Source: Geomonas propionica (lineage in GTDB: Bacteria; Desulfobacterota; Desulfuromonadia; Geobacterales; Geobacteraceae). Taken from it: a DNA stretch of 64,000 nt. The stretch covers positions 496,001 to 560,000 of the forward strand of contig NZ_JAEMHK010000001.1 of assembly GCF_016458235.1 (NCBI RefSeq), written 5' to 3'. The notes under the pieces were generated by a model. The model did not search any database. It was not told where the DNA came from and worked only from the letters and a program-made list of their open reading frames with translations. Shown in pieces: positions 47,044 through 56,802 of this stretch. How positions within the stretch are numbered: position 1 is the stretch's first letter; the number at the start of each line of letters is the position of its first letter. The position numbers and the translations under genes are program-made.

Positions 47044-47165
47044 GTTTAGGTTCACATCTGCCGAAAAGGGGTACACCTGTGACCTTGACTTGAGAGCTGG
47101 CTACCGGTATTTTGATGCCAGAAATTGCATATTCAAAGAATCGAAAGGTTCTTGAGGGAGGACTC

Positions 47166-47843
47166 TTGCAGCCGACCATTTTGCTCGTAGACGACCTGCA
47201 GATGTTTCTGGAGATCGAGAAGGATTTTTTCAAGCATACCGACGTGAAGGTGGTGACGGCGCGCGATGGCGTCGAGGCGCTGGAAGCGCTGCAGCACCAC
47301 AAACCGGCCCTGGTTTTCATGGACCTGCAGATGCCCAACATGGACGGCGCCAGTTGCTGCAAAGCCATCCGCTCCAATCCCAAGCACGCGGACACGCCGG
47401 TGGTCCTGATCTCCTCCAGCATCGTTGAGAAGGATCGCGAAGACAGCTTCGCCGCCGGCTGCAATTATTTCCTCAGCAAACCTGCGGGCCGGGACCGCTT
47501 CCTGGAGATCGCCCGCGAGTTCATCCCCGGCATCGACCGTCGCGAAAAACGGCTCCCCTGCGCAATGCCGGCCACCATGCTGCTTAACGGCGCCTCCGTC
47601 CCCTGCTCCCTTTTCGATCTCGGCGTCGAGGGTGCCTACGTGGCTACCGATGCCCAGGTGCAAGCCGGCAACGTGCTGCAGCTCTCCTTCACCCTGCCAG
47701 GCGGTACCGTGGTCGACACGGCCTGCCGGGTTGTTTGGAGCGACGCAAGCGGCAAGACCCGTCCCAAGGGGATCGGCGTCAAGTTTGCCCTCCTCTCCAA
47801 GCCACTGCGCTCCGCACTGGCCCACGCTTTGGAAAAGTTGTGA
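47166..47843 (+). CDS. Response regulator with C-terminal PilZ-like domain
   Basis: 225 residues if started at TTG 47166, which has the strong site GGGAGGACTC directly upstream; ATG 47115 has none. The receiver domain (1-120) has ILLVDDLQMF, VFMDLQMPN with the phospho-Asp and LSKPAG. The C-terminal half (about 130-225) resembles PilZ: RREKRLPCAMPATML, LFDLGVEGAYVATD and a late VVWSD... KGIGVKF. The canonical c-di-GMP RxxxR and (D/N)xSxxG motifs are approximate (RREKR; DLGVEG), so c-di-GMP binding is likely but not certain. Confidence 0.8.
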   Translation: MQPTILLVDDLQMFLEIEKDFFKHTDVKVVTARDGVEALEALQHHKPALVFMDLQMPNMDGASCCKAIRSNPKHADTPVVLISSSIVEKDREDSFAAGCNYFLSKPAGRDRFLEIAREFIPGIDRREKRLPCAMPATMLLNGASVPCSLFDLGVEGAYVATDAQVQAGNVLQLSFTLPGGTVVDTACRVVWSDASGKTRPKGIGVKFALLSKPLRSALAHALEKL

Positions 47844-47938
47844 GGCAGATTCCCTTTTGACCTCGCTGGGGCTAAATGATATAAATAGGCGCTCGGCACT
47901 CCGAGGCACCTAAGCCCCGGCAGGCCCTAAGGAAAATC

Positions 47939-50149
47939 ATGAAACTGCTCCACAATCTGAACCCTCCCCAGCAGGAGGCCGTGCAGCACGGCGAGGGACC
48001 GCTCCTGGTCCTGGCCGGCGCCGGCTCCGGCAAGACCCGCGTCATCGTGCACCGCATCGGCTACCTGATCCACGAGCGCGGCGTCCCCCCCTGGCAGATC
48101 CTGGCCGTCACCTTCACCAACAAGGCCGCCGGAGAGATGCGCGAGCGCATCCAGCACATGCTGGGGGAGGGGGAAATTCCCCTGGTCTCTACCTTCCATT
48201 CCACCTGCGCCCGCATCCTCAGAAGCGACATCAAGAGCCTCGGCTACGATTCCAACTTCGCCATTTATGACGACAAGGACTGCGAGCGCCTCTTGAAGGA
48301 CTGCGCCTCCGAGATGAACCTGGATGAGAAACGCTACCCGGTGAAGATGCTCGGGAGCGCCATCGACGAGTTCAAGAACCAGGGGATGAGCCCCTTCGAC
48401 GTCCCCGCCGACTCCCCCTACCAGGCCACCCTGGCCCGGGTCTACCGCTGCTACCAGGAGCGCCTCAAGCGCTGCAACGCGGTCGACTTCGGCGACCTGC
48501 TCCTGTTGACCGTGCAGCTCTTCGAGGAGCACAAGGAGGTGCTGGACAAGTACCTGCAGCGCTGGCGCTGGATCATGGTGGACGAGTATCAGGACACCAA
48601 CCCGGTGCAGTACCGCCTGGTGCAACTGCTGGCCGGCGCCCGCCACAACCTCTGCGTGGTCGGCGACGACGACCAGTCCATCTACGGCTGGCGCGGGGCG
48701 GACATCCGCAACATCCTGGAATTCGAAAAGGATTTCCCGGGGGTCAAGGTGGTGAAACTGGAGCAGAACTACCGCTCCACCAGGACCATCCTGGACGGCG
48801 CCTGGCACGTGGTGCAGAAGAACAAGGGGAGAAAGCCCAAGCGTCTCTGGACCGACAACCCCGAGGGCGAACGCATCGTGTACCGCACCCTTCCCAACGA
48901 GTGGGAGGAGGGGCGCACCGTCTGCCGGGAGGTCGAGCGCTTCCTGGCCGAAGGTGGCGATCTGTCCGAGGTGGCGGTGTTCTACCGGACCAACGCCCAG
49001 TCCCGTGTCATCGAGGAGGCGCTGGTGGGCGCCCAGATCCCGCACCACATGGTCGGCGGCGTCCGCTTCTACGCCCGGCTCGAGGTGAAGGACATCCTCG
49101 CCTACCTGAAGGTGCTGGATAACCCTTCCGACGACGTTGCGGTGAAGCGGATCATCAACACCCCGCCGCGCGGCATCGGCAACACCACGGTGCAAAAGAT
49201 CACCGACTTCGCTAACGAAAAGGGACTCCCTTTCTACGACGCCATGCTGGAGGGGGCCTACGGGCCGCTGCTCCCGGTCGCCGCACGCGGCAAGGTGGCC
49301 GCCTTCGTTAATGAACTGGAGGGATACAAGACCCTCAGCGAAAAGCTGCCGCTGTCCGAACTGACCGCCGCCGTCATCAACGATTCCGGCTACTATGCCC
49401 GACTGAAGGCCCAGCGGACTGAGGACGCCCAGGAACGCATCGACAACCTCCAGGAGTTGGTGACTGCGATGCAGAGCTACGAGACCATGCCGGGCGAGCA
49501 CGGCCTTGCCGACTTCCTGGAACGGGTGGCGCTGGTCTCCGACCTGGAGCACGAAGGTGAGGGCAAGAAGTCTTCCGCCACGCTGATGACCCTGCACTCG
49601 GCCAAGGGATTGGAATTCCAACTGGTCTTCATGATCGGCATGGAGGAGAAGCTGTTCCCGCACGTGCGCGCGCTGGAAAACCCGGACCAGATGGAGGAGG
49701 AAAGAAGGCTCTGCTACGTGGGGATGACCCGCGCCAAGAAGCGCCTGTTCCTCTTGAACGTGCGCCGGCGCCACATCTTCGGGCAGGAGCAGATGAACGC
49801 TCCCGCCCGCTTCATCGCCGACATCCCCAGGGAACTCCTGGACAGCGGCGACCTTTGGCAGCGCCCCGAGCCCTCCCGCGACTTCTCATCTTCCTCCTCC
49901 CATAACCTCGCCTCCCTGTTCGAGGAAGAGATCGAGCCGGAGTTCGAGGACAACGAGGTGCGCATGGTCCCCGACGACGAGGACGACGGCATCTGGGTCG
50001 GGATGAAGGTGCGCCACGCCCAGTTCGGGCCGGGCACCATCCGGAAGATCGAAGGGGAAGGGGACAACCAGAAGGTAATCGTCTGGTTCAACTCGCTGGG
50101 TGGGCCGAAGAAGCTCCTGGTGCGCTTCGCCGGGCTTGAGCGGGCCTGA
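47939..50149 (+). CDS. pcrA: UvrD/PcrA-family DNA helicase
   Basis: 736 residues. Superfamily 1A motifs in order: LNPPQQEAV (Q-like), AGAGSGKTRV (Walker A), FTNKAAGEM, DEYQDTN (motif II), GDDDQSIYGWRGA, QNYRST, TLHSAKGLEF and VGMTRAKKRL. The C-terminal 60 residues (VRHAQFGPGTIRKIEGEGDNQKVIVWF) form the Tudor-like domain of PcrA that binds RNA polymerase. It works in repair and removal of stalled complexes. No partner in the operon is evident. Confidence 0.93.
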   Translation: MKLLHNLNPPQQEAVQHGEGPLLVLAGAGSGKTRVIVHRIGYLIHERGVPPWQILAVTFTNKAAGEMRERIQHMLGEGEIPLVSTFHSTCARILRSDIKSLGYDSNFAIYDDKDCERLLKDCASEMNLDEKRYPVKMLGSAIDEFKNQGMSPFDVPADSPYQATLARVYRCYQERLKRCNAVDFGDLLLLTVQLFEEHKEVLDKYLQRWRWIMVDEYQDTNPVQYRLVQLLAGARHNLCVVGDDDQSIYGWRGADIRNILEFEKDFPGVKVVKLEQNYRSTRTILDGAWHVVQKNKGRKPKRLWTDNPEGERIVYRTLPNEWEEGRTVCREVERFLAEGGDLSEVAVFYRTNAQSRVIEEALVGAQIPHHMVGGVRFYARLEVKDILAYLKVLDNPSDDVAVKRIINTPPRGIGNTTVQKITDFANEKGLPFYDAMLEGAYGPLLPVAARGKVAAFVNELEGYKTLSEKLPLSELTAAVINDSGYYARLKAQRTEDAQERIDNLQELVTAMQSYETMPGEHGLADFLERVALVSDLEHEGEGKKSSATLMTLHSAKGLEFQLVFMIGMEEKLFPHVRALENPDQMEEERRLCYVGMTRAKKRLFLLNVRRRHIFGQEQMNAPARFIADIPRELLDSGDLWQRPEPSRDFSSSSSHNLASLFEEEIEPEFEDNEVRMVPDDEDDGIWVGMKVRHAQFGPGTIRKIEGEGDNQKVIVWFNSLGGPKKLLVRFAGLERA

Positions 50150-50204
50150 AAAGCGGTATATAGTTGCCATGTGTTGTTAATGAAAATATCAAGGAGGCTA
50201 CCCC

Positions 50205-50939
50205 ATGAGAAAACTAGCAGTCTTCATGATCGCCATGATGCTGTTCTCCGGATGCACCCACTACAAGAGCCAGTACGTTTCCTTCCGGCCGCCCGAGGCG
50301 TACCAGAACCACCTGGAGCAATCGGGTGTCTCATTGGGAGGCGAGGCGTATGCGACCTCGGATGCGGCGGAGCAGGCCTTCGGTTTCGACATCAAGGGCG
50401 CCGGGCTGTTGCCGGTCATGCTGGTCATGGACAACAAGAGCGGCAAGACATTGGAGCTGATGGCGGGGCAGACCTTCCTGGTGGACGAGGCCGGCAACTA
50501 TTGGCCTATGGTCGCCAACAAAGTGGCCTTCGACCGGCTGGAGAGCTCGACCCAGTTCGGCTCCTTCTTCGGTAAGGGTGCCGGCAAGGGCGCGCTGCTC
50601 GGGGCCGCGGCCGGTACGGTGCTCGGCGCCGCGCTCGGCATCGTTTCCGGCAAGAGCGTGGCGGGGTCCCTGGGTAAGGGTGCCGCCCTCGGCGCCGCCG
50701 GTGGCGCCATCATCGGCGGGACCCAGGAGGGGACCTCCAACGACCGCGAGAACCGCATCTCCGACGACCTGAGGAGCAAGGGGCTGGAAGGGCGCCCCAT
50801 CCCGGCCGACAGCCTCTCCAACGGTTTCATCTTCTTCCCGGGCGAGGCCCCGACCGCCAAGGAGCTGAGGCTGCAGTGGCGCGAGAAGGAGACCGGACTG
50901 GTGCAGAAATTGATCCTGCCGCTCAACGTGCGCAAGTAG
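50205..50939 (+). CDS. Lipoprotein with glycine-zipper region
   Basis: 244 residues behind AAGGAGG. The lipobox FSGC is at residues 14-17 of a 17-residue signal. Residues about 125-175 contain a Gly/Ala-rich zipper (GKGALLGAAAGTVLGAALGIVSGKS, GAAGGAIIGG) that could insert in a membrane. The rest has a beta-rich segment with MLVMDNKSGKTLEL. Likely an envelope lipoprotein; function unknown. Confidence 0.75.
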   Translation: MRKLAVFMIAMMLFSGCTHYKSQYVSFRPPEAYQNHLEQSGVSLGGEAYATSDAAEQAFGFDIKGAGLLPVMLVMDNKSGKTLELMAGQTFLVDEAGNYWPMVANKVAFDRLESSTQFGSFFGKGAGKGALLGAAAGTVLGAALGIVSGKSVAGSLGKGAALGAAGGAIIGGTQEGTSNDRENRISDDLRSKGLEGRPIPADSLSNGFIFFPGEAPTAKELRLQWREKETGLVQKLILPLNVRK

Positions 50940-50998
50940 GCGTACTTGCCGCAAGGGGACTGGCTCCGCCAGGTGCCTGTCCCCCTCGGTGACAAGCG

Positions 50999-51024
50999 GA
51001 ATAGGGGCTCGCGGGCCCCTATTC
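50999..51024 (+). terminator. Terminator of the glycine-zipper lipoprotein gene
   Basis: Perfect 10-bp stem GAATAGGGGC / GCCCCTATTC with a 6-nt loop, then CTTTGT. Confidence 0.6.
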
Positions 51025-51063
51025 CTTTGTGAGCAGTCAGGTAGCGAGTAAAGGAGAACAGGC

Positions 51064-52059
51064 TTGGAAAAACCGATTATCGCCGTCACCATGGGGGACC
51101 CAAGCGGCATCGGGCCGGAGATCATCGCGGCGGCGCTGGCCGACCCCGCCGTCACGGCGCTCTGCCGGCCGCTGGTGCTGGGCGACCGCGCCGCCATCGA
51201 GCGAGGCATTGCCGTTGCCGGTGCCAACCTCACCATCGTCTCCGCCCCGGACCTGCTTCCGCCCGCGGAACCCGCTCCCGGAGCGCTCTACCTGCGCGAA
51301 CTCTCCACCCTCCAGCCCGACCAGATGGTCTACGGCCGTCCCAGCCCGGACGGAGGTGACGCTTGCTACCGCTACATCTGCGCGGCGGCGGAACTGTGCA
51401 TGGACGGCACGGTCGCGGCCATGGCCACCGCTCCCATCAACAAGGAGTCGCTGAACAGCGCCGGGCACCACTTCCCGGGGCATACCGAACTCCTGGCGGA
51501 GCTGACCGGCGGGCACGAGGTGGTGATGATGCTCGCCGGCGACCGCTTGCGCGTCACCCTGGTTACCATCCACGAGGCGCTGGCCCAGGTCCCGCAACTG
51601 GTCACCTTCGATCGCGTCCTCTCCACCATCAGGATCACCAACGACTCGCTTTCGCGCTGGTTCTGCAAGAAGCCGCGACTGGCCGTACTCGCGCTCAACC
51701 CGCACTGCGGCGAGGGGGGGATGTTCGGCGACGAGGAGAGTCGCATCATCGCCCCGGCAGTGGCAGCGGCACGGGAAGAGGGGATCGACGCGGTGGGGCC
51801 GCTCTCCGCCGACACCCTGTTCCACTTCGCCGTGCAGGGGAGCTACGATGCCGTGGTCTGCATGTACCACGACCAGGGGCTGATCCCGCTCAAGCTTTTG
51901 CACTTTGATGACGGGGTCAACGTCACCCTCGGCCTCCCCATCATACGCACCTCGGTCGACCACGGCACCGCCTACGACCTGGCCGGCACCGGCAAGGCGA
52001 GCCCCGCCAGCATGAAAGCCGCCCTGGTTATGGCGGCGCAGATGGCGCGCCCACAGTGA
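51064..52059 (+). CDS. pdxA: 4-hydroxythreonine-4-phosphate dehydrogenase
   Basis: 331 residues, with a TTG start at 51064 behind AAAGGAGAA. PdxA motifs: MGDPSGIGPEI at the N-terminus, TAPINKESL, FPGHTELLAEL (metal His), LNPHCGEGG, YHDQGLIPLKL and DHGTAYDLAGTGKA. It oxidises 4-phosphohydroxythreonine in pyridoxal phosphate synthesis using NAD and a divalent metal. The murein glycosyltransferase gene is 37 nt downstream. Confidence 0.95.
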   Translation: MEKPIIAVTMGDPSGIGPEIIAAALADPAVTALCRPLVLGDRAAIERGIAVAGANLTIVSAPDLLPPAEPAPGALYLRELSTLQPDQMVYGRPSPDGGDACYRYICAAAELCMDGTVAAMATAPINKESLNSAGHHFPGHTELLAELTGGHEVVMMLAGDRLRVTLVTIHEALAQVPQLVTFDRVLSTIRITNDSLSRWFCKKPRLAVLALNPHCGEGGMFGDEESRIIAPAVAAAREEGIDAVGPLSADTLFHFAVQGSYDAVVCMYHDQGLIPLKLLHFDDGVNVTLGLPIIRTSVDHGTAYDLAGTGKASPASMKAALVMAAQMARPQ

Positions 52060-52096
52060 CGAAGTACGTTTATGCCCTGCTAGTAAAGGAACTGTT

Positions 52097-53068
52097 ATGA
52101 AATTGAAGAAGTACCTCCTCTGGGGCGCCGGTCTCTGCGCCATCTACGCGGTCTACGTCGCCATCTCCCTCTTCTTCGTCCCGCCGGTCACCGTGCTCAA
52201 AGACAAGAAGATGAACATCACCATCCAGGTCAAGGACTGGCAGGGGAACTACCATCCGCTGGTGGTCGGCCCCAAGAACCGCTACTGGACCCCGCTCTCG
52301 CAGATCCCCTCCGAGATGAAATGGGCGGTCATCCTCGCCGAGGATGCCTCCTTCTACAAACACGAGGGGATCGACGTGAAGGCGATCAAGGAGGCGATCA
52401 AGTACGACCTGGAGAAGCAGAGCTTCGCCCGCGGCGCCTCCACCATCACCCAACAGGTGGCCAAGAACCTGTTCCTGTCCCGGGAGAAGACCCTGACGCG
52501 CAAGGCGAAAGAACTCTATCTCGCCAAGCGGATGGAGCAGGAGATCACCAAGGGACGCATCATCGAGCTTTACCTGAACGTGATCGAACTGGGGCCCATG
52601 GTGCACGGCATCGGCCACGGGGCGCGCTACTACTTCGGCAAGTCACCCGCCGCGCTCACCCCGCGCGAGTGCGCCTTCCTGGCGGCGATGCTCCCGGGGC
52701 CGCGCGTCGCCTACAACCCGTACAAGAACCTGGACAAGGTGCTCAAGCGCTCCAACATGATCCTGAGGCTATTGGCGAACAAAGGTGTGCTCTCCTCCGG
52801 CGAATACCAGGCCGCGTTGGCCGAGACGCCCAACATCGGCCGGATGCAGAAAAAGGTCGACGAGAGCATCAAGCAGGTCGAGGTCATGGCGAACCACACC
52901 AGCGCGACCGTGCCGCAGGGGCTTACCTCGGAGCCGGACAAGGGGCAGGCCGAGCCCGGCGCCGCCCCGGCCGAGCAGCATCCCGCCGCCGCGGAACCCG
53001 CACCGGAGAAGCCGCAGGAAGACGCCGCCCCCGCCAAGGATGCGGCCCCGGCGCAGGACAAGCAGTAG
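52097..53068 (+). CDS. mtgA: Monofunctional peptidoglycan glycosyltransferase (GT51)
   Basis: 323 residues. One N-terminal membrane anchor (about 7-28), then the GT51 domain: LAEDASFYKHEGID (catalytic Glu), GASTITQQVAKNLFLSREKT, AKRMEQEITKGRIIELYLN and GPRVAYNPYKN. No transpeptidase domain. The last about 60 residues are Pro/Ala/Glu-rich and disordered. The family polymerises lipid II. Confidence 0.9.
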   Translation: MKLKKYLLWGAGLCAIYAVYVAISLFFVPPVTVLKDKKMNITIQVKDWQGNYHPLVVGPKNRYWTPLSQIPSEMKWAVILAEDASFYKHEGIDVKAIKEAIKYDLEKQSFARGASTITQQVAKNLFLSREKTLTRKAKELYLAKRMEQEITKGRIIELYLNVIELGPMVHGIGHGARYYFGKSPAALTPRECAFLAAMLPGPRVAYNPYKNLDKVLKRSNMILRLLANKGVLSSGEYQAALAETPNIGRMQKKVDESIKQVEVMANHTSATVPQGLTSEPDKGQAEPGAAPAEQHPAAAEPAPEKPQEDAAPAKDAAPAQDKQ

Positions 53069-53111
53069 CAGGATAAGTCATTGCAGCGGATCAACACCCT
53101 TTGCCGCCCCT

Positions 53112-53132
53112 CCCTCTCCCTCTGGGAGAGGG
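53112..53132. repeat. GC hairpin (C-rich/G-rich spacer element)
   Basis: Perfect 9-bp stem CCCTCTCCC / GGGAGAGGG with a TCT loop. It may terminate mtgA weakly. Confidence 0.6.
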
Positions 53133-53277
53133 GAAATCATCACCCCCGTCGCCCCCTCACAGCCTTTCCCCCACCACGCTTAAACTTATCTTAGAATTCT
53201 CCTCCTCAAGTTCCCATTAAATCTGCCGAAAATTACGAAGTAGACCAATCAGTGTCCCAAGCTACTGGAGAAGTGTC

Positions 53278-54351
53278 ATGGAAACAGCTATATCAGGCCG
53301 CGTCATCCTCGTAGACGACGACCCTTATGTCTTGGAAAGCGTCGCCTTGCTCCTTTCTGTGAGCGGGTTCGAGGTGCACCCGTGCTCAAACGGCAGGGAT
53401 GCGCTCGAGCTTTTGCGTCAGTCACCTCCCGACGTTGTCCTCACTGACGTGAACATGCCGCAGATGTCGGGCATCGAACTCTTGGAGCAGATCCACGACT
53501 ACGACCGTGACATCCCGGTGATCCTGATGACTGCGTACGCCGAGTTGGAAATGGCGGTGTCGGCGATCAAGAAGGGGGCCTTTGACTTCATCATCAAGCC
53601 CTTCAAGACCCCCTACCTGATCTACGCCGTCGAAAAGGGGATCAACTACCAGAGACTGTTGCTGGTGGAGAAGAACTACAAGGCGGAGCTCGAGCGCCAG
53701 GTGCTGGACCGGACCCGGGAGTTGGGGGAGGCGCTGGTTCAGATGCGCAGCATGAGCCGCGAAACGATTGAGAGGCTGACGGCGGCGGCCGAATTGAGGG
53801 ACGAGGATACCGGTAAGCATATCGCCCGCATCGGGCTGTACGCCAAGCGCCTGGCCGAACAACTCGAAATGCCGCGCGAGTTCGTGGAGGGAATCGCCAT
53901 GTCCTCGCCGATGCACGACGTCGGCAAGATCGGCATCCCGGATGCCATCCTCCTGAAGGCGGGCCCGCTCACCCCCGAGGAGTTCGGCATCATGAAGAGC
54001 CACACCTCCATCGGCGGCAAGATCCTGGAGGGGTCCAGCCACCTGGTGTTGCAGATGGCCGCATCCATCGCCAACACGCACCACGAACGCTGGGACGGCA
54101 CCGGCTATCCGCGCGGCCTGGTGGGGGATGCGATCCCCATGGAAGGGCGCATCGTCATGCTGGTAGACCAGTACGACGCCTTGAGGAGCAAACGGGTTTA
54201 CAAGCCGGCGCTGGACCACGAAAGGACCGTGGAGATCATCACCAAGGGGGACGGCAGGACCATGCCGCACCATTTCGCTCCCCAGGTGCTGGAGGCTTTC
54301 GAAGCTGCGGCCGCCGATTTCGCCACCATCTACGCCACCCATAACGATTAA
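53278..54351 (+). CDS. Response regulator with HD-GYP c-di-GMP phosphodiesterase domain
   Basis: 357 residues. The receiver (8-120) has [19 protein letters not shown] with the phospho-Asp and KPFKTP. A coiled coil (about 130-160) leads into the HD-GYP domain: [25 protein letters not shown] (HD), [17 protein letters not shown] and [14 protein letters not shown] (GYP). All metal-binding His/Asp motifs are present, so c-di-GMP hydrolysis is likely. The diguanylate cyclase gene starts 6 nt downstream, so synthesis and breakdown are encoded together. Confidence 0.93.
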   Translation: METAISGRVILVDDDPYVLESVALLLSVSGFEVHPCSNGRDALELLRQSPPDVVLTDVNMPQMSGIELLEQIHDYDRDIPVILMTAYAELEMAVSAIKKGAFDFIIKPFKTPYLIYAVEKGINYQRLLLVEKNYKAELERQVLDRTRELGEALVQMRSMSRETIERLTAAAELRDEDTGKHIARIGLYAKRLAEQLEMPREFVEGIAMSSPMHDVGKIGIPDAILLKAGPLTPEEFGIMKSHTSIGGKILEGSSHLVLQMAASIANTHHERWDGTGYPRGLVGDAIPMEGRIVMLVDQYDALRSKRVYKPALDHERTVEIITKGDGRTMPHHFAPQVLEAFEAAAADFATIYATHND

Positions 54352-54357
54352 AAAGCC

Positions 54358-56802
54358 ATGGTCAGGTTCAGCCTGAAAATAAAACTGGCGCTGGTGGCCT
54401 TTCTCCTGATCGGGATCGTGAGCACGGGTGTCGCCGGACTGGGCCTCATGTTCTTCATCAAGGAGTTCAAGGCCAGCATGGCCAGCCGTCAGTATTCGGT
54501 GGTCACCGCCATGGCCGCCGACATGGACGACCGCATTACTTCGGCGCAGCGGGAACTGGTCGCGGTGGCGATGAGCATCCCTTCCTCCATGGCGACCGAC
54601 CCCGAGCGCCTGCAGCACTTCCTCGACTCCCGCCTCGACTTGCACCAGGTCTTCAGCGACGGCACCGGCTTCTATTCCCCCAAGGGGATCCTGCTCGCCT
54701 CGGCCCCGGGGCAGACCCTTTTCCTCGGCAAGGACTTCTCCAGCCGCGAATACTTCATCCACACGGTCGGCTCCGGCAAGCCGTACATCTCCGAGCCGCT
54801 CATCTCGGCGCGGGGCAACCTCCTGGTCATCTTCACCGCGCCTGTCCTGGGCGCAGACGGCACCCTGATCGGCGTCCTGGGGGGGAGGGTGGAACTCGCG
54901 GAGGAGAACTTCCTGACTCGTCTGAGCCGGCTGCGGGTCGGTGATGGCGGACACTTCTTCCTGTTCAACGACCAGCGACGCCTGATCGTGCACCCGAACC
55001 GGGATCGGATCCCGCTGCCGCTGTCCCCTCACGGCAAGCAGGAACTCCTAGACCGGGTCATCGGCGGCTACGAGGGAAGCGGCGAGATGGTCGGCCCCTC
55101 CGGCGTCGCCGGCATCTACTCTTTTAAAAGGCTGCAGTCGACCAAGTGGATCCTGGCAGCCGAGCGTCCGCTGGCGGAGGCGTACGAGCCGATCTACCGG
55201 GCCCGCACCCTGGTGCTCTACAGCCTGGCCGCGCTCATTCCCGTCGCCTTGGTCTTCGTCTGGCTCTTCGTCGGGCGCCTGACCGCCCCCTTGCTCACCT
55301 TCGCCGCCCGGGTGCGCAGCCTGGGTGAGGGGACCTCTTTCGAGCCGCTGCCGCTGCAAAGCCGGGACGAGATCGGCGAGTTGGTGCAGGCGTTCAATAC
55401 CATGATGCAGGAACTGGTCAGCCAGAGAGGGCGGCTGGAGCACGAGAAGAGTTTCGCGGTGCAGCTTCTGCAGCACAGCGCGCTCCCCTGTTTTGTCATC
55501 GACGCCGAGCATCGGGTCATCATCTGGAACAAGGCGCTCGAGGAGTTGACCGGCGTCGGTGCCGGGAGCCAGGTGGGGCGGACGGAGGTGTGGCGCACTT
55601 TCTACGAGCAAAAGCGCCCGATGCTGGCCGACGTGGTGGTGGACGGAACGCTGCAGGAGATGGCCGACCTCTACGGCTGCTATGCCGACTCGGAATTGAT
55701 CCCGGAAGGGCTGCACGCGGAGGGGTGGTACCGGCTCAAGGGGAAGCAGCGTTACCTCTGCTTCGATGCCGCCCCGATCAGGGACAGCGAGGGGCGCGTG
55801 GTGGCCGCCATCGAAACCCTGCAGGACGTGACGGTCAAGGCCAAGACCGAGGAGCGGCTCACCAACATGGTGGAGGCGATCGGAGAGAGCGAGGAGCGCT
55901 TCCGGCGCCTGGTGGAGCTCTCGCTGGACGGCATCGCCATCCTGGTGGGGCGCCGCTTCGTATTTATAAACCCCGCCGGCAGCGAACTGCTCGGGTGCCA
56001 TGCCCCGGACCAGCTCTTGGGACGGGAGATGCTGGAGTTTATCGAGCGGGAGTCGGCGGAGCTTTTCCTGGAACAGGTGACCTACGCGGAGCAGGGGGAC
56101 AGCAGCGCGCCTTGGATCGAGGAGCGGCTCTTGCGCCACGACCGGACCAGCATCGAGGTGGAACTGGGGGTGGGACCCTTCGTGTACCGCGGCGAGCGGG
56201 CGCTGCAGGTGATCTTCCGGGACATCACGGAGCGGAAGCTGGCCAAGGCGCGGCTGGAGAGCCTGGCCCACTACGACTCGCTTACCTCGCTGCCGAACCG
56301 GGTGCTCTTCTTCGACCGGCTAAGGCACGCGCTCTCCGAGGCGAAGCGCTACCAGCACCCGATGGCGCTCATGTACCTCGACCTGGACTGCTTCAAGGAG
56401 ATCAACGACCGCTTCGGCCACGCCGCCGGGGATGCCGTGCTTTTGGAGGCGGGGCAGCGGCTGAAGGATTGCGTGCGCGCCTGCGACATGGTGGCGCGCA
56501 TGGGGGGGGACGAGTTCACCATCATCCTGACCAAGATGGCGGAGCCCCAGGACGCGGCGGTGGTGGCGGGGAGGATCATTCAGGCCTTTGCCCAACCCTT
56601 CCTGGTGGAGGGGCAGGAGGCCGGCGTCGGGGTGAGCATCGGGGTCTGCATCTACCCGGAGTGCGGGGACGATCTGGACGGGATGGTGCGCGCGGCGGAT
56701 GGCGCCATGTACCGCGCCAAGCAGGAAGGGAAGAACATGTACCGCTTCCACCCCCCGGCTGGGAGGGATGGAAGCGGCGAACCGGAAGGGGCTACAGCCT
56801 GA
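54358..56802 (+). CDS. Membrane sensor diguanylate cyclase (Cache, HAMP, two PAS, GGDEF)
   Basis: 814 residues. TM1 (about 9-33), extracytoplasmic Cache-like domain (about 35-285), TM2 (about 288-310), HAMP, a PAS domain near 372-500, a second PAS near 515-630, then GGDEF with DSLTSLPNRVLF and MGGDEFTIIL. The inhibitory site RACD lies exactly five residues before GGDEF (RxxD), so product inhibition is expected. It senses a periplasmic small ligand (unknown) and makes c-di-GMP. It overlaps the convergent gene by 11 nt. Confidence 0.93.
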   Translation: MVRFSLKIKLALVAFLLIGIVSTGVAGLGLMFFIKEFKASMASRQYSVVTAMAADMDDRITSAQRELVAVAMSIPSSMATDPERLQHFLDSRLDLHQVFSDGTGFYSPKGILLASAPGQTLFLGKDFSSREYFIHTVGSGKPYISEPLISARGNLLVIFTAPVLGADGTLIGVLGGRVELAEENFLTRLSRLRVGDGGHFFLFNDQRRLIVHPNRDRIPLPLSPHGKQELLDRVIGGYEGSGEMVGPSGVAGIYSFKRLQSTKWILAAERPLAEAYEPIYRARTLVLYSLAALIPVALVFVWLFVGRLTAPLLTFAARVRSLGEGTSFEPLPLQSRDEIGELVQAFNTMMQELVSQRGRLEHEKSFAVQLLQHSALPCFVIDAEHRVIIWNKALEELTGVGAGSQVGRTEVWRTFYEQKRPMLADVVVDGTLQEMADLYGCYADSELIPEGLHAEGWYRLKGKQRYLCFDAAPIRDSEGRVVAAIETLQDVTVKAKTEERLTNMVEAIGESEERFRRLVELSLDGIAILVGRRFVFINPAGSELLGCHAPDQLLGREMLEFIERESAELFLEQVTYAEQGDSSAPWIEERLLRHDRTSIEVELGVGPFVYRGERALQVIFRDITERKLAKARLESLAHYDSLTSLPNRVLFFDRLRHALSEAKRYQHPMALMYLDLDCFKEINDRFGHAAGDAVLLEAGQRLKDCVRACDMVARMGGDEFTIILTKMAEPQDAAVVAGRIIQAFAQPFLVEGQEAGVGVSIGVCIYPECGDDLDGMVRAADGAMYRAKQEGKNMYRFHPPAGRDGSGEPEGATA

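Noticed and set aside
47927-49774. 615-codon minus-strand frame
   Set aside because: Antisense to the PcrA-type helicase; no recognisable motif.
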